Assembly: GCA_031373665.1 (NCBI GenBank)
Contig: JANMMZ010000012.1
Span: 1 to 64,000 of the forward strand
Direction of reading: 5' to 3'
DNA from: M3007 sp031373665
Lineage (GTDB): Bacteria > Bacteroidota > Bacteroidia > Chitinophagales > Saprospiraceae
Length of the DNA: 64,000 nucleotides
This document shows, in pieces, positions 44,964 through 53,133 of the stretch. The notes beneath the pieces are model-generated. The model was given only the letters and a program-made list of their open reading frames with translations. It had not been told where the DNA came from and made no database searches. The position numbers and the translations under genes are program-made. Position 1 is the first letter of the stretch; each line of letters opens with the position of its first letter.

Positions 44964-45006
44964 GTTAGAGTCATCCGATGCCTTCAAGTCATCAGATGAC
45001 TCTAAC
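44964..45006. terminator. Long hairpin between convergent genes (first)
   Basis: GTTAGAGTCATCCGATG (44964-44980) pairs with CATCAGATGACTCTAAC (44990-45006): 17-base arms with one mismatch and a 9-base loop. It sits between the VOC gene and the T9SS gene, which converge. Confidence 0.65.
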
Positions 45007-45020
45007 TGAGCGACCTGTGT

Positions 45021-45051
45021 AGTGTCGGGTGATTTGAGTCACCCCGACACT
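45021..45051. terminator. Long hairpin between convergent genes (second)
   Basis: AGTGTCGGGTGA (45021-45032) pairs with TCACCCCGACACT (45039-45051) with one bulged base and a 6-base loop. With the previous hairpin it makes a tandem pair in a 180-base gap. Confidence 0.6.
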
Positions 45052-45071
45052 TGGCGCAATAGTTAAGCCTC

Positions 45072-46740
45072 CTATCGTAATACCGAAACCTTTTGCACAC
45101 CAATAGCATCTTTACCAATCAACTGGATGGTATAGATTCCTACTGGGTAACGCGATACGTCCAAAGTAGTTTGGGCTACCTCTGGATTTTGGATAGATCC
45201 AACCAGATTTCCACCTGCGTTGAACACCCGTATTTCATTGATTTTTGTATCTCCATAGCGACAGGTTACTTGGTTAGAGGTCGGGTTTGGTAAGAGTTCA
45301 AAGGATAGAGGAGCCAAATCAGCAACCTTGCTAACCGTCGAGAATCCACCTTCGTAAATGTCAATCAGCGTCTCAATTTCATCGAATGTGTTGCCTACGC
45401 TGCAAGGTGATTCGGTCACAAAGTGAGTCGTCCATGCGGCATTAAATTCTACCGTTTGGCCGGGTTGTAATTCACCTATGCTGTGCGTTGCCAATACTTT
45501 TCGATCTTCAGGAGCAAGGTTGGCGGTACACATATTCCATCCATTTTGATTGCTTGGGTCATCTGGAAATGCATAGTCCACTGTGGTTGTCCCGCCAACT
45601 TCCTCCTTCGGTAAGTGGAGTACCATCGCCCCATGCTCCTGTCATGAAATTATAGAATTGGGCTCCAGTAGTTGGATCGGCTAATCCTGGAGTAATGCCT
45701 CCCATATACATGAATTTATCCATGCTCTGGCCTAAGAAAGTGACGCTCTGGACTGGTGGAATACCCGCAAAGGTTGGATCGCCAAAGCAGGAATTACCCG
45801 GTTGGCCATCCTGACTGTCCTGGTTATATACAAAAAATGAGTTTAATTCAGGATTGCACCCAATATAATCATCTGCGTAACAGCCCAAATCTAAATCAAC
45901 CCAAAGGCCAATATAATTAGAATTAAGGGTATCCGTTCCGCGATAAATAGTTTTATGAGAGGTAAATACGGTATTATTTAACACAGGATGGGTGGTGCTT
46001 TGCATGGCCCATACAGTCAATTGTATTTCAGTATTAAAAGCCCTACCGCCACTAGACGTGTGGGGAGCACCGCCTTTTTGATCATTGAATACACACCAAA
46101 CAATTTCGGCGGGTACAAATGGAGCATGACCGTTCAATCGTACCACCGGATAGTCTCCATCAAGTGGATTGTAGTTACCATTCGAATCTTTATCAAAAAA
46201 GGGTGCTAAACCACTAGGATTGGATGGTAGATCGAAGCCTGTGATGTCTGAAAAGTGTGGGTTGTAATCGCCGGGCCATTGCATAATGCTTGGAAATTGG
46301 GCAATGGCTTGAGCCTGTGTCAATGGAAGAGCGGCTTTAAATGCTGCAATTTCGGATCCAGTTACCCGGAACATTCTATCCCAGTTGGAGCAAGTAGATG
46401 CTGCTGTCACTCCATTGGTATCCAGTGGTCCAGCCGAGTAGTCGCCCCTTTCCGAACTTCTATAATCAACAGTGGCTAGGCTCAAGTCACCAGATGCTGA
46501 AACACCACCCATCCATAGTCCAGCCGAGAAAATGGTAGTTGGGCTGTTCGTGCCATTAGGGTTGGGAATGAATTGACCATTTGCTAAATCAGTAAATAGG
46601 TCACCTCCATTTAATATCCTAGCCTTGATATTGTTGCCTTGAATATCAATAGAGGAGAGAGGGAGGCCACATTCTTGAGCCTCGGTTCTGATAATACAGA
46701 AAAGTACAAATAAGATGGTAAAAAATTTCACGTTCTTCAT
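45072..46740 (-). pseudogene. T9SS-secreted protein, split by a one-base frameshift
   Basis: Two overlapping frames make one protein: 45559-46740 (signal peptide to TPLTEGGS) and 45072-45626 (GGTTTVDYAFPDDPSN to the end). Removing one T from the TT at 45597-45598 joins them into 555 residues. The first part has the N-terminal block LSSIDIQGNNIKARILNGGD, typical in my memory of secreted Saprospiraceae proteins. The C-terminal 75 residues are a T9SS type A sorting domain (LPNPTSNQVTCRYGD, RYPVGIYTIQLIG). Function otherwise unknown, probably surface. It is either a real pseudogene or an assembly error; the remaining coding sequence is otherwise undamaged. Confidence 0.75.
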
Positions 46741-46920
46741 GTTAGATAAAGTTTGTTAGTAAAAAATGTGTTGAAACGAAAGTTGGATCTCCGTTTCACC
46801 AGCAAATTAATGCACTAATTTTAATCTAAACTATGTCAAATGTCTGAATCTCACCTCGTGGTTGATTGAACGCGTGTTATGAGTGTGTAAGCACAAATCT
46901 TGCACTCATATTTTACTGAT

Positions 46921-48057
46921 TTACGCCTGTTCGTAAAAGACCGTCTTTAATATATTAACTTTTACTAAAACGCGTTTTTCCCGCTTTTTTAGTTCGGTCA
47001 GGTTGGCCTCTTGTTCGTGTAAAGTAGTGGTTTGGGTTTCGTCGTACTGTTCAAAATCAATGCTGGCTTGATACATTTCGCTCCTTTTGGAAGCGATGGT
47101 TTGCTCAGCCAGTTCAATTTCTTTTTGAATGTTTCGGTACAGTTTTTTCAGGCTTCCAAATATGATAGCATCCGTCACCAAGCAATGATCTCTGGCTGCG
47201 GCATGAATCATCTTATTGAATTCGTACAAACAACTATCAAAATACATACTGCCCACCTCTTCTTTATGGTCGGGATTGGCCTTGTTCACAAAAAGAGTAT
47301 CAGGGATCGGGGTGCCTGATCGGTCAAAACGCAGGTACTCCGTCAGCACCACCTTATCGTCCACCATATAAAAGGTATTGAGTCTATACGGCTTCATGAG
47401 GATATAAAATTCAAATAGATCCGGATGTTTTTTAATGCAACGGCATATATGACCAAAGGTATCAGGAAACATTTCTTCCAGCACAAACTCGGTGGCTGCT
47501 TCAAATGTATGAATATCTGATTCCAAAGGGATTTGAGCGATCCGTTTGTAGGTAAACCGCGTCTCTTCCAGCCTTTTTTCCTGATTTAAAAAATACTCCT
47601 GATCGCGGGCGTGAAAATAGTCGCTTCCATCTTTTTGTTCTATTCCACGCACTTTAACAAAATAATCTGAAATGTAAAGCCGCTTTTCTACGTTCAATAG
47701 ATATGTGTTGACGACGTTGAAGAAATTGATTACAAAAGGCTTGTAATCTTTGTCTTCTTCCTTCAATTCATGATAGCAATACAGTTCGGTGTCTTCTTTT
47801 TTAGAAAATCCTGATTTGAAATAATTGCGCTCATAACCAAATAATTGTGGGGTGCATCCAAAAAGGGAACTAATTAAACATAAGTGATGTTTCTGAATAC
47901 GATTGACTTCTTTGGGATCAATGAACTTTTTATACGTATTTGGAGAATATCCCGCATCGCGCATGATGCTATAATACATTTTTGGAAAATCATTGTTCAA
48001 GTGCTTTTTCAAAAACTCATAGAGCACTAATCCATCTGTCTTACTTTGCTGATTCAT
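46921..48057 (-). CDS. Protein with N-terminal HTH-like domain and C-terminal coiled coil
   Basis: 378 residues from the ATG at 48057 (MNQQSKTDGLVLYEFL); the frame to 48087 is excluded since a TAATTTTG element covers it. The first 75 residues resemble a helix-turn-helix or lambda-repressor-like domain (FPKMYYSIMRDAGYSPNTYK, IQKHHLCLISSLFGC). The middle (about 80-300) is an alpha+beta domain with Lys/Glu-rich strands and no motif I recognise, and the last 70 residues form a coiled coil (KLYRNIQKEIELAEQTIASK). It may be a transcription factor or sensor. It stands alone, 180 bases from the T9SS gene. Confidence 0.7.
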   Translation of the reverse strand: MNQQSKTDGLVLYEFLKKHLNNDFPKMYYSIMRDAGYSPNTYKKFIDPKEVNRIQKHHLCLISSLFGCTPQLFGYERNYFKSGFSKKEDTELYCYHELKEEDKDYKPFVINFFNVVNTYLLNVEKRLYISDYFVKVRGIEQKDGSDYFHARDQEYFLNQEKRLEETRFTYKRIAQIPLESDIHTFEAATEFVLEEMFPDTFGHICRCIKKHPDLFEFYILMKPYRLNTFYMVDDKVVLTEYLRFDRSGTPIPDTLFVNKANPDHKEEVGSMYFDSCLYEFNKMIHAAARDHCLVTDAIIFGSLKKLYRNIQKEIELAEQTIASKRSEMYQASIDFEQYDETQTTTLHEQEANLTELKKREKRVLVKVNILKTVFYEQA

Positions 48058-48084
48058 GTCGTCAATTTTTGATGGTATAAAGAT

Positions 48085-48092
48085 CAAAATTA
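48085..48092 (-). promoter_or_regulatory. Bacteroidota -7 element (TAATTTTG)
   Basis: Minus-strand TAATTTTG, 27 bases upstream of the ATG at 48057. No TTG at the best distance. It supports the shorter start of the downstream gene. Confidence 0.45.
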
Positions 48093-48347
48093 TTTGTTAC
48101 TTAGCGATGTAGCGTATTTTTCAATAAAAATTACAAATTCATTCACAAAAGTATTGCGAAATTGGAAAATAATACCATATATTGCCCTCATTAACAAAAG
48201 AGGTTCATCATTTTTTCATACTACTAACGCTGATTATTATTTTATTCTATAAAGCCTCAAAAAACCAAATATAGTATTGCCAGCACTTGTTGTGCTTAAT
48301 CCATGAGCATTCACCATTTTTTTGTAACCAATTAAATTGTTGTTATT

Positions 48348-49406
48348 ATGGAATATTTACTCGGATTCGTACTGATTTTCTTCACTCTTTGGTATCGTGC
48401 TACTGCTACAAATCGCTCGCACAAAAGATGGAGACAAGCACCAGAAGACCCAGAAATGGACTATGTTGAAGCCCGCCGCGACGACTTAGACACGCACAGA
48501 GGACATTACTTTGACACCCGCAACTCGCATTACCCGCGACAGCAGCACACGAACACGTACTACAATCCCAATGCCAGTAATGATCAGGAGCAAGATTTTT
48601 ACGAAAGAAGTGGCGACCTCCCCGATGGATACCAGCCAGATTATACACCATATGGCCAGAATCCATATCAGCGTCCATATACACCGCCACACCAGCAGCA
48701 CTACTATCCACAGCAGCAGCCATATCAAGATCCTTACAGGAATAGACCTCCTCGTAGCGGTTATGATCCCCGCTTTGATCGCTATCCACAAGAGCCACGC
48801 AATCCATTTTCAGGGTTTGTTATGGGCGTGGGTTTGACCGCTTTAGCGAGTATTGTGTTGTTCTTTAGTGTTTTTGATATCCGTGCACTGTCTCAAGGCT
48901 CTGGCAAAGTAGCACCCGCAGGCGCTCAAGTAATCGTGATACAAGATCTCCCAGAGTATAAGAAAAAAGAGCCCAATGATTTAAGGCCCAAGGGAGGTCA
49001 GACTACCACAATTCCAAAAGAAGCGGAAGCGGATATAACTACCAGAGAGGCATCTGAAAATGCTTCCATATACGATCCAGAACAAGTCCAATCTCGCCAC
49101 GATTACAAAAGTGCAGATATGGTTGTGGTACGTTTTGGGCGCTATAATACAGCAGAAAAAGCCCTTTCTAAGACAGAGTGTTTCCCATCTTATCGCATAG
49201 AGGTTATCAAAATTGGTGAAGAATACTGGCCTTGCATTTTCTGGGGTCGCTCCCGTGAAGGAATTGACCTACTCAAGCAAGAAGTCCGTGCCCACAAGGC
49301 GGAACTCGCTGATTTTAATATCACTAAGGTTAGTATTCTAAACTTGTCTGACTTTTGCGATGAGTTGAGTCGCCGCAGAGGTGCGGATGTCTGGATAGGC
49401 AAATGA
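48348..49406 (+). CDS. Membrane protein with Gln/Tyr/Pro-rich middle and SPOR-like C-terminal domain
   Basis: 352 residues. Hydrophobic N-terminus (about 1-18). A low-complexity, Gln/Tyr/Pro/Asp-rich stretch spans about 60-150 (YQRPYTPPHQQHYYPQQQPY). A single transmembrane helix (about 160-182, GVGLTALASIVLFFSVFDI) precedes a linker and a C-terminal domain (about 255-345) that looks SPOR-like (MVVVRFGRYNTAEKALSKTE, ILNLSDFCDELSR). The two hydrophobic segments leave the topology uncertain. A hairpin terminator follows at 49454. The role is probably cell-envelope related. Confidence 0.7.
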   Translation: MEYLLGFVLIFFTLWYRATATNRSHKRWRQAPEDPEMDYVEARRDDLDTHRGHYFDTRNSHYPRQQHTNTYYNPNASNDQEQDFYERSGDLPDGYQPDYTPYGQNPYQRPYTPPHQQHYYPQQQPYQDPYRNRPPRSGYDPRFDRYPQEPRNPFSGFVMGVGLTALASIVLFFSVFDIRALSQGSGKVAPAGAQVIVIQDLPEYKKKEPNDLRPKGGQTTTIPKEAEADITTREASENASIYDPEQVQSRHDYKSADMVVVRFGRYNTAEKALSKTECFPSYRIEVIKIGEEYWPCIFWGRSREGIDLLKQEVRAHKAELADFNITKVSILNLSDFCDELSRRRGADVWIGK

Positions 49407-49453
49407 GGCGATAAACCTTCTCATTCGGAAGCATTATACTCATTTTGATACAA

Positions 49454-49490
49454 AAAAATCCGCACTGGCTATTGACTTGTGCGGATTTTT
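49454..49490. terminator. Bidirectional intrinsic terminator
   Basis: A perfect 12-base stem AAAAATCCGCAC (49454-49465) and GTGCGGATTTTT (49479-49490) with a 13-base loop has A and T runs at its ends, so it can stop transcription from either side. It separates the convergent genes at 48348-49406 and 49504-50784. Confidence 0.85.
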
Positions 49491-49503
49491 ATGTATTTTG
49501 TAT

Positions 49504-50784
49504 TCAATTTCCAATCTTAATCGGCACAAAAATCAAATGCTTCTTTTCAAAAAACGTTCCGCTCCAAGTGCCAAGTCCTTCTATTTTATATTCAGGTGGC
49601 ACCCCCATAATTGAGGCATTGATGCTCCTAATCTTTTTACCCGATCCAAGCGGTTTATTCAGTGCGTTCGTCACTGCTTTATGCTTGGCGTCATAATCTG
49701 GAATAGACTCCTCATATTTTACCATCGCACCTGCTATGGCTAATTTACTCGTCCCTCCAAAGATATTGGAGTCTATTTTATCAGCATCTTTCTTGACCTG
49801 ATTATTGGAATCCGTTTTTTGTCTGAAAACCCTTAAAAAATCGTCAGCACTTTTGCCATCGGCTGTGAAGAAGTTCAATCGAAGTACATACTCGCCTATA
49901 TCAAGGTCGTGATCGGTTTTGTTCTCGAAACTAGCATCCACGATATAGTAATCCAAGGTGTAATCCACTTTAAATACATCTGAATATCGGGTACTGGAGT
50001 CTGGATTGAACTTGACCAGATTATGCACCGTTATTTTTACCTCCTTATTCTCTAAAATAGCCCCTATAGGTATTGTCTTGCTCTTGTGGTTGGGGGCTTT
50101 AGTTCCATTAGCACTTATACTGACTGAAGTAGTGACCTCCGATCCAGCATTGGCTGGTGTTACTTTAGCATCGCTAAAATCCACATTATCCAAGCCAAGT
50201 ACCTGAATATTGACGATATTATCTGGAACACCCTCAAAAATTACATCGGTTTGAGATCCGCCTTCTACTTCAAATCCCAAAATTTTACCCTTCCCACGTT
50301 GACCCCGTGCGTTGGTATAGGCGATTTCATCGCCTATTTTGGCAAACCCTTTGATATTGCCAATACTCCCAAAAAACACCTTTGGCTCAGACCCTAAAAA
50401 AGCCACACCCGATTTAAACTCAAAACTTCGATTGACGGGTGTTTTTACCATCGCCAGATCGTGGGAAACCAAGATTTTGCCGACTTGTACTTTCGCACCA
50501 TATACCTTCAATAGGGCAGGGGAGGGGGCTGTTTTGCCGGCCACTACTTCATCGTATGAGTTTAGATATGCAAATGCTTTTGTACCATTAGGGAGCGGAA
50601 AAGCCAAGGGATCATAACGGCCTGTCCCTTCTATTTTCCCACTGATTACTTTAAATCCAACTTCAAAAATAGCCGCAGACCCTTCTAGGCCAATTTCTTT
50701 ACAAGCGGTGATTTCTATTTTGATATTTTGAGCCGTAATACCAAAATTGCATAAAAAAATAATAAATATGAGAGTTGTTCGCAT
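49504..50784 (-). CDS. Exported beta-rich protein of unknown function
   Basis: 426 residues from the ATG at 50784, which gives a signal peptide MRTTLIFIIFLCNFGITAQ; the longer frame to 50811 begins inside the promoter. The rest is beta-rich with repeated Gly/Lys/Asp turns (FEVGFKVISGKIEGTGRYDP, KSKTIPIGAILENKEVKITV). No Cys-based or catalytic motif and no T9SS sorting domain. It may be a lectin-like or Ig-like multidomain periplasmic protein. It has a good promoter of its own and is separated by 91 bases from the 2H-phosphoesterase gene. Confidence 0.75.
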   Translation of the reverse strand: MRTTLIFIIFLCNFGITAQNIKIEITACKEIGLEGSAAIFEVGFKVISGKIEGTGRYDPLAFPLPNGTKAFAYLNSYDEVVAGKTAPSPALLKVYGAKVQVGKILVSHDLAMVKTPVNRSFEFKSGVAFLGSEPKVFFGSIGNIKGFAKIGDEIAYTNARGQRGKGKILGFEVEGGSQTDVIFEGVPDNIVNIQVLGLDNVDFSDAKVTPANAGSEVTTSVSISANGTKAPNHKSKTIPIGAILENKEVKITVHNLVKFNPDSSTRYSDVFKVDYTLDYYIVDASFENKTDHDLDIGEYVLRLNFFTADGKSADDFLRVFRQKTDSNNQVKKDADKIDSNIFGGTSKLAIAGAMVKYEESIPDYDAKHKAVTNALNKPLGSGKKIRSINASIMGVPPEYKIEGLGTWSGTFFEKKHLIFVPIKIGN

Positions 50785-50810
50785 AAATTTAGGAAGATTG
50801 AAATGAAACA

Positions 50811-50840
50811 CAAATGTAATTGTTTTATAAAAAACAGCAA
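50811..50840 (-). promoter_or_regulatory. Promoter of the exported protein at 49504-50784
   Basis: On the minus strand: TTG (50838-50840), 19 bases, then TACATTTG (50811-50818). Transcription should start near 50804, leaving a leader of about 20 bases. One of the clearest promoters in the window. Confidence 0.7.
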
Positions 50841-50875
50841 GTTAATTTTGCTATATTTTTCAATAATACTTGCAA

Positions 50876-51376
50876 TTATAAAAGATCAAATTCCTCTAAA
50901 ACCCTCCACTTCATCCCTAATTTTTGTTCAATCAGGCTAATCTTTCGAAATGTTATCATGCGTGGGAATGTGCATTGTTCAATCTCTTCAAATATAGTAT
51001 CCGTGCAAATGCTGTTTCTAGGGTGCATGAGGGTGATATGCGGCTCGTGGAACCTTGGTTTTTCAATAATTCCAGATAGCACAGAGACCCTTAGCCCTTG
51101 GAAGGCTTCATTGAGCCCGACAGCAGGAATCAGTACCCCATTCCCATTAGAAAAACGGATGACCCCTTCAAAATCAACTTGGATAGCAGCGTGGTTTAAG
51201 TTTTCCAGATTTAGCAAGACCTGATCTAGTGGCACCAGTTCATCTTCTCTGCATAAAGTTACGTGGCTATCAATCAATGCATATTGAAGGGGATTATATG
51301 CACTCCGTGTTTTTTCGATAGATGTTGATTGTTGACGGTCTATGAATAGCGTAAGTTGTGTCCGTTTTTTGGTCAT
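50876..51376 (-). CDS. 2H phosphoesterase superfamily protein (2'-5' RNA ligase/CPD-like)
   Basis: 166 residues. The two Hx(T/S)-type motifs of 2H enzymes appear as SHVTLCRE (about residue 38) and EPHITLMHPRN (about 111), in the expected duplicated alpha+beta fold; loops such as NLNHAAIQVDF surround the cleft. Known members break or make 2',3'-cyclic phosphates in RNA or cyclic nucleotides. Here it lies 28 bases after the YgiC-like gene in the same direction, so it may belong to that operon. Substrate unknown. Confidence 0.78.
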   Translation of the reverse strand: MTKKRTQLTLFIDRQQSTSIEKTRSAYNPLQYALIDSHVTLCREDELVPLDQVLLNLENLNHAAIQVDFEGVIRFSNGNGVLIPAVGLNEAFQGLRVSVLSGIIEKPRFHEPHITLMHPRNSICTDTIFEEIEQCTFPRMITFRKISLIEQKLGMKWRVLEEFDLL

Positions 51377-51404
51377 CTATGTTTTTAGTTTTACTTGTAG
51401 TATT

Positions 51405-52523
51405 CTACGAAAAGTAATGAGGCACAAAACTAGAAAAATTATCATGCACCAAAGTCTTGGTTTCTCGGATACCGATCCCTGCTGATTCGCCTTGTATTAC
51501 CCAACTGCCTACGACTGGTCGGCGGCCACCGAACTCGGGCAACGGGATGTATTCTTGATATATAAAGCCTTCTATTCCATACTCACCCTTAGTAGCCGCC
51601 GCTACATCGCCGCGCTCTACGATGGTAATATTAGCACCTTCGCGGCTAAGCAAAGGCTTTTTTACGTAACTTTTCATGTCACCTTCATGATCTGTACAAC
51701 GCAAAAGATTGGGATGTTTAGGAAATAAATCCCATAAAACCTTCAAAATCATCTTATTGGATAGTATAGATTTCCACATGGGTTCTATCCATCGCGTATT
51801 CGCTTGGAGTATGTGTTGGCCAAATTCCTCTTCAAACATAAACTCCCAAGGATAGAGTTTAAACATATTGGGGATCGGTTGATCGGAGGTATCCAGAAAA
51901 CGATGTTTGTCCCAACCGATTTCGCCCATATCTAAAAGTTGGGTACGCAGACCCGATTGAGTGGCGCAGTCCAATAGATAAGCCGTGGTCATATAATCCT
52001 CGTCACTTTCAGCGACGCAACTAAAGTGCAGAGATTCCATACCTTTAGTCCGCATTTGTTGGAATGAAGCCAATAATTTTTCGTGGATAGAATTAAATTG
52101 GTCGAGGTCTTTATTAAAATCCTGCAACCAATACCATTGAATCACCGACGCTTCTAGTAATGAAGTAGGCGTATCAGCATTGTACTCCAACATTTTGATC
52201 TCGCCCGATTCCGTCACCGCGAGGTCAAATCTCCCATATATAGAGGTCTCTTTGTTTTCCCAACTTTTTATGATGGCTGGATGAAAGGCCGCTGGTATGG
52301 CAAAATCAGACAGTTTATTTGAAGATATCACATGCTCCACCGCTTCCAAGCACATACCGTGTAGGTCATTGGTTGCAGATTCTATTTGATCTATTTCCGA
52401 TTCTTCAAAGGCATAACAGGCACTTTCGTCCCAATACTCACCTTCCACAGAGTGAAATATGAAGCCTTGCGTTTCGACCGTTTTTTGCCAATTGGCTCTT
52501 GGTTTTACTATAAATCTTTGCAT
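51405..52523 (-). CDS. Glutathionylspermidine synthase-like ATP-grasp ligase (YgiC family)
   Basis: 372 residues, similar in length to YgiC of enterobacteria. Family landmarks: GEYWDESACYAFEESEIDQIE, YGRFDLAVTESGEIKMLEYN with the ADTPTSLLEASVIQWYW block, LYPWEFMFEEEFG, and the ATP-grasp loop KPLLSREGANITIVERG near the end. These proteins are homologues of the amide-ligase part of glutathionylspermidine synthase and are thought to join an amine or amino acid to a peptide. The gene starts 3 bases after the small lipoprotein at 52527-52817, as ygiB and ygiC are adjacent in Escherichia coli. Confidence 0.9.
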   Translation of the reverse strand: MQRFIVKPRANWQKTVETQGFIFHSVEGEYWDESACYAFEESEIDQIESATNDLHGMCLEAVEHVISSNKLSDFAIPAAFHPAIIKSWENKETSIYGRFDLAVTESGEIKMLEYNADTPTSLLEASVIQWYWLQDFNKDLDQFNSIHEKLLASFQQMRTKGMESLHFSCVAESDEDYMTTAYLLDCATQSGLRTQLLDMGEIGWDKHRFLDTSDQPIPNMFKLYPWEFMFEEEFGQHILQANTRWIEPMWKSILSNKMILKVLWDLFPKHPNLLRCTDHEGDMKSYVKKPLLSREGANITIVERGDVAAATKGEYGIEGFIYQEYIPLPEFGGRRPVVGSWVIQGESAGIGIRETKTLVHDNFSSFVPHYFS

Positions 52524-52526
52524 GAG

Positions 52527-52817
52527 TTAACTACTTACCCTTGACCTACTTCCAAAACCACCCCTGCTCACACGGGACTGTGAATAACCTGGACTAGAAA
52601 TCTGACTGAGCGATGCCCCTTGATAAGAGGAAGGGGAAATCATACCGGCTCGCATCAAATAAAATAAACCGAAGTGGCTGCGGTAATGTTGGTTGTTGAT
52701 CACCGTATCGCGGGCATTGGGATCATCATTACCACTGACCCAATCATCTTTTACTTCTGATCGGCAAGCCGCTAAGGCTATGGTTAGTGTAATAAGGATA
52801 GCACCTGATTTTTTCAT
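52527..52817 (-). CDS. Small lipoprotein paired with the YgiC-like ligase
   Basis: 96 residues from the ATG at 52817; the frame to 52916 adds an unlikely N-terminus. A lipobox ends LAAC (Cys 17). The mature part is short, acidic and then polar (DDWVSGNDDPNARD, HYRSHFGLFYLMRAGMISPS), and it ends in a Ser/Arg/Gly-rich tail: SRGGFGSRSRVSS. The position 3 bases before a ygiC-like gene and the Gly/Ser/Arg tail parallel YgiB (DUF1190), a lipoprotein next to YgiC in E. coli, though I cannot show homology. It could be the substrate of the ligase (inference). Confidence 0.65.
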   Translation of the reverse strand: MKKSGAILITLTIALAACRSEVKDDWVSGNDDPNARDTVINNQHYRSHFGLFYLMRAGMISPSSYQGASLSQISSPGYSQSRVSRGGFGSRSRVSS

Positions 52818-53133
52818 ATTTTGTTGTGTTGACTTTTTAAAAGTGCAATTTATGGGGTAAAAATAATACATTACTGGTTTAGTCGCTGCAATAATGTTAA
52901 TATTCGTTAAAATCACTGTAAAAAACGACTAAACAATTTCAGTAAAATGATACCAACAATAATATAAACCATATTTTTTACGTTTAATTGCCTTCAATTT
53001 GATATGGTTTCATGTAGATTCTAAACTTTTAGGCATTCCACCCGTTTCATGCGTCACATGACTATTTTATTATAATCCGTCTAAGTTGTTTGCTGTTTCA
53101 AGCAAGGTATTTCATTATCATTTAATTCATACA
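52818..53133. other. Intergenic region between divergent genes
   Basis: 316 AT-rich bases that hold the promoters of the lipoprotein/YgiC operon (minus) and of the large SprB/OmpA gene (plus). I found no complete TTG-17-23-TAnnTTTG element in either direction and no further gene. Confidence 0.5.
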
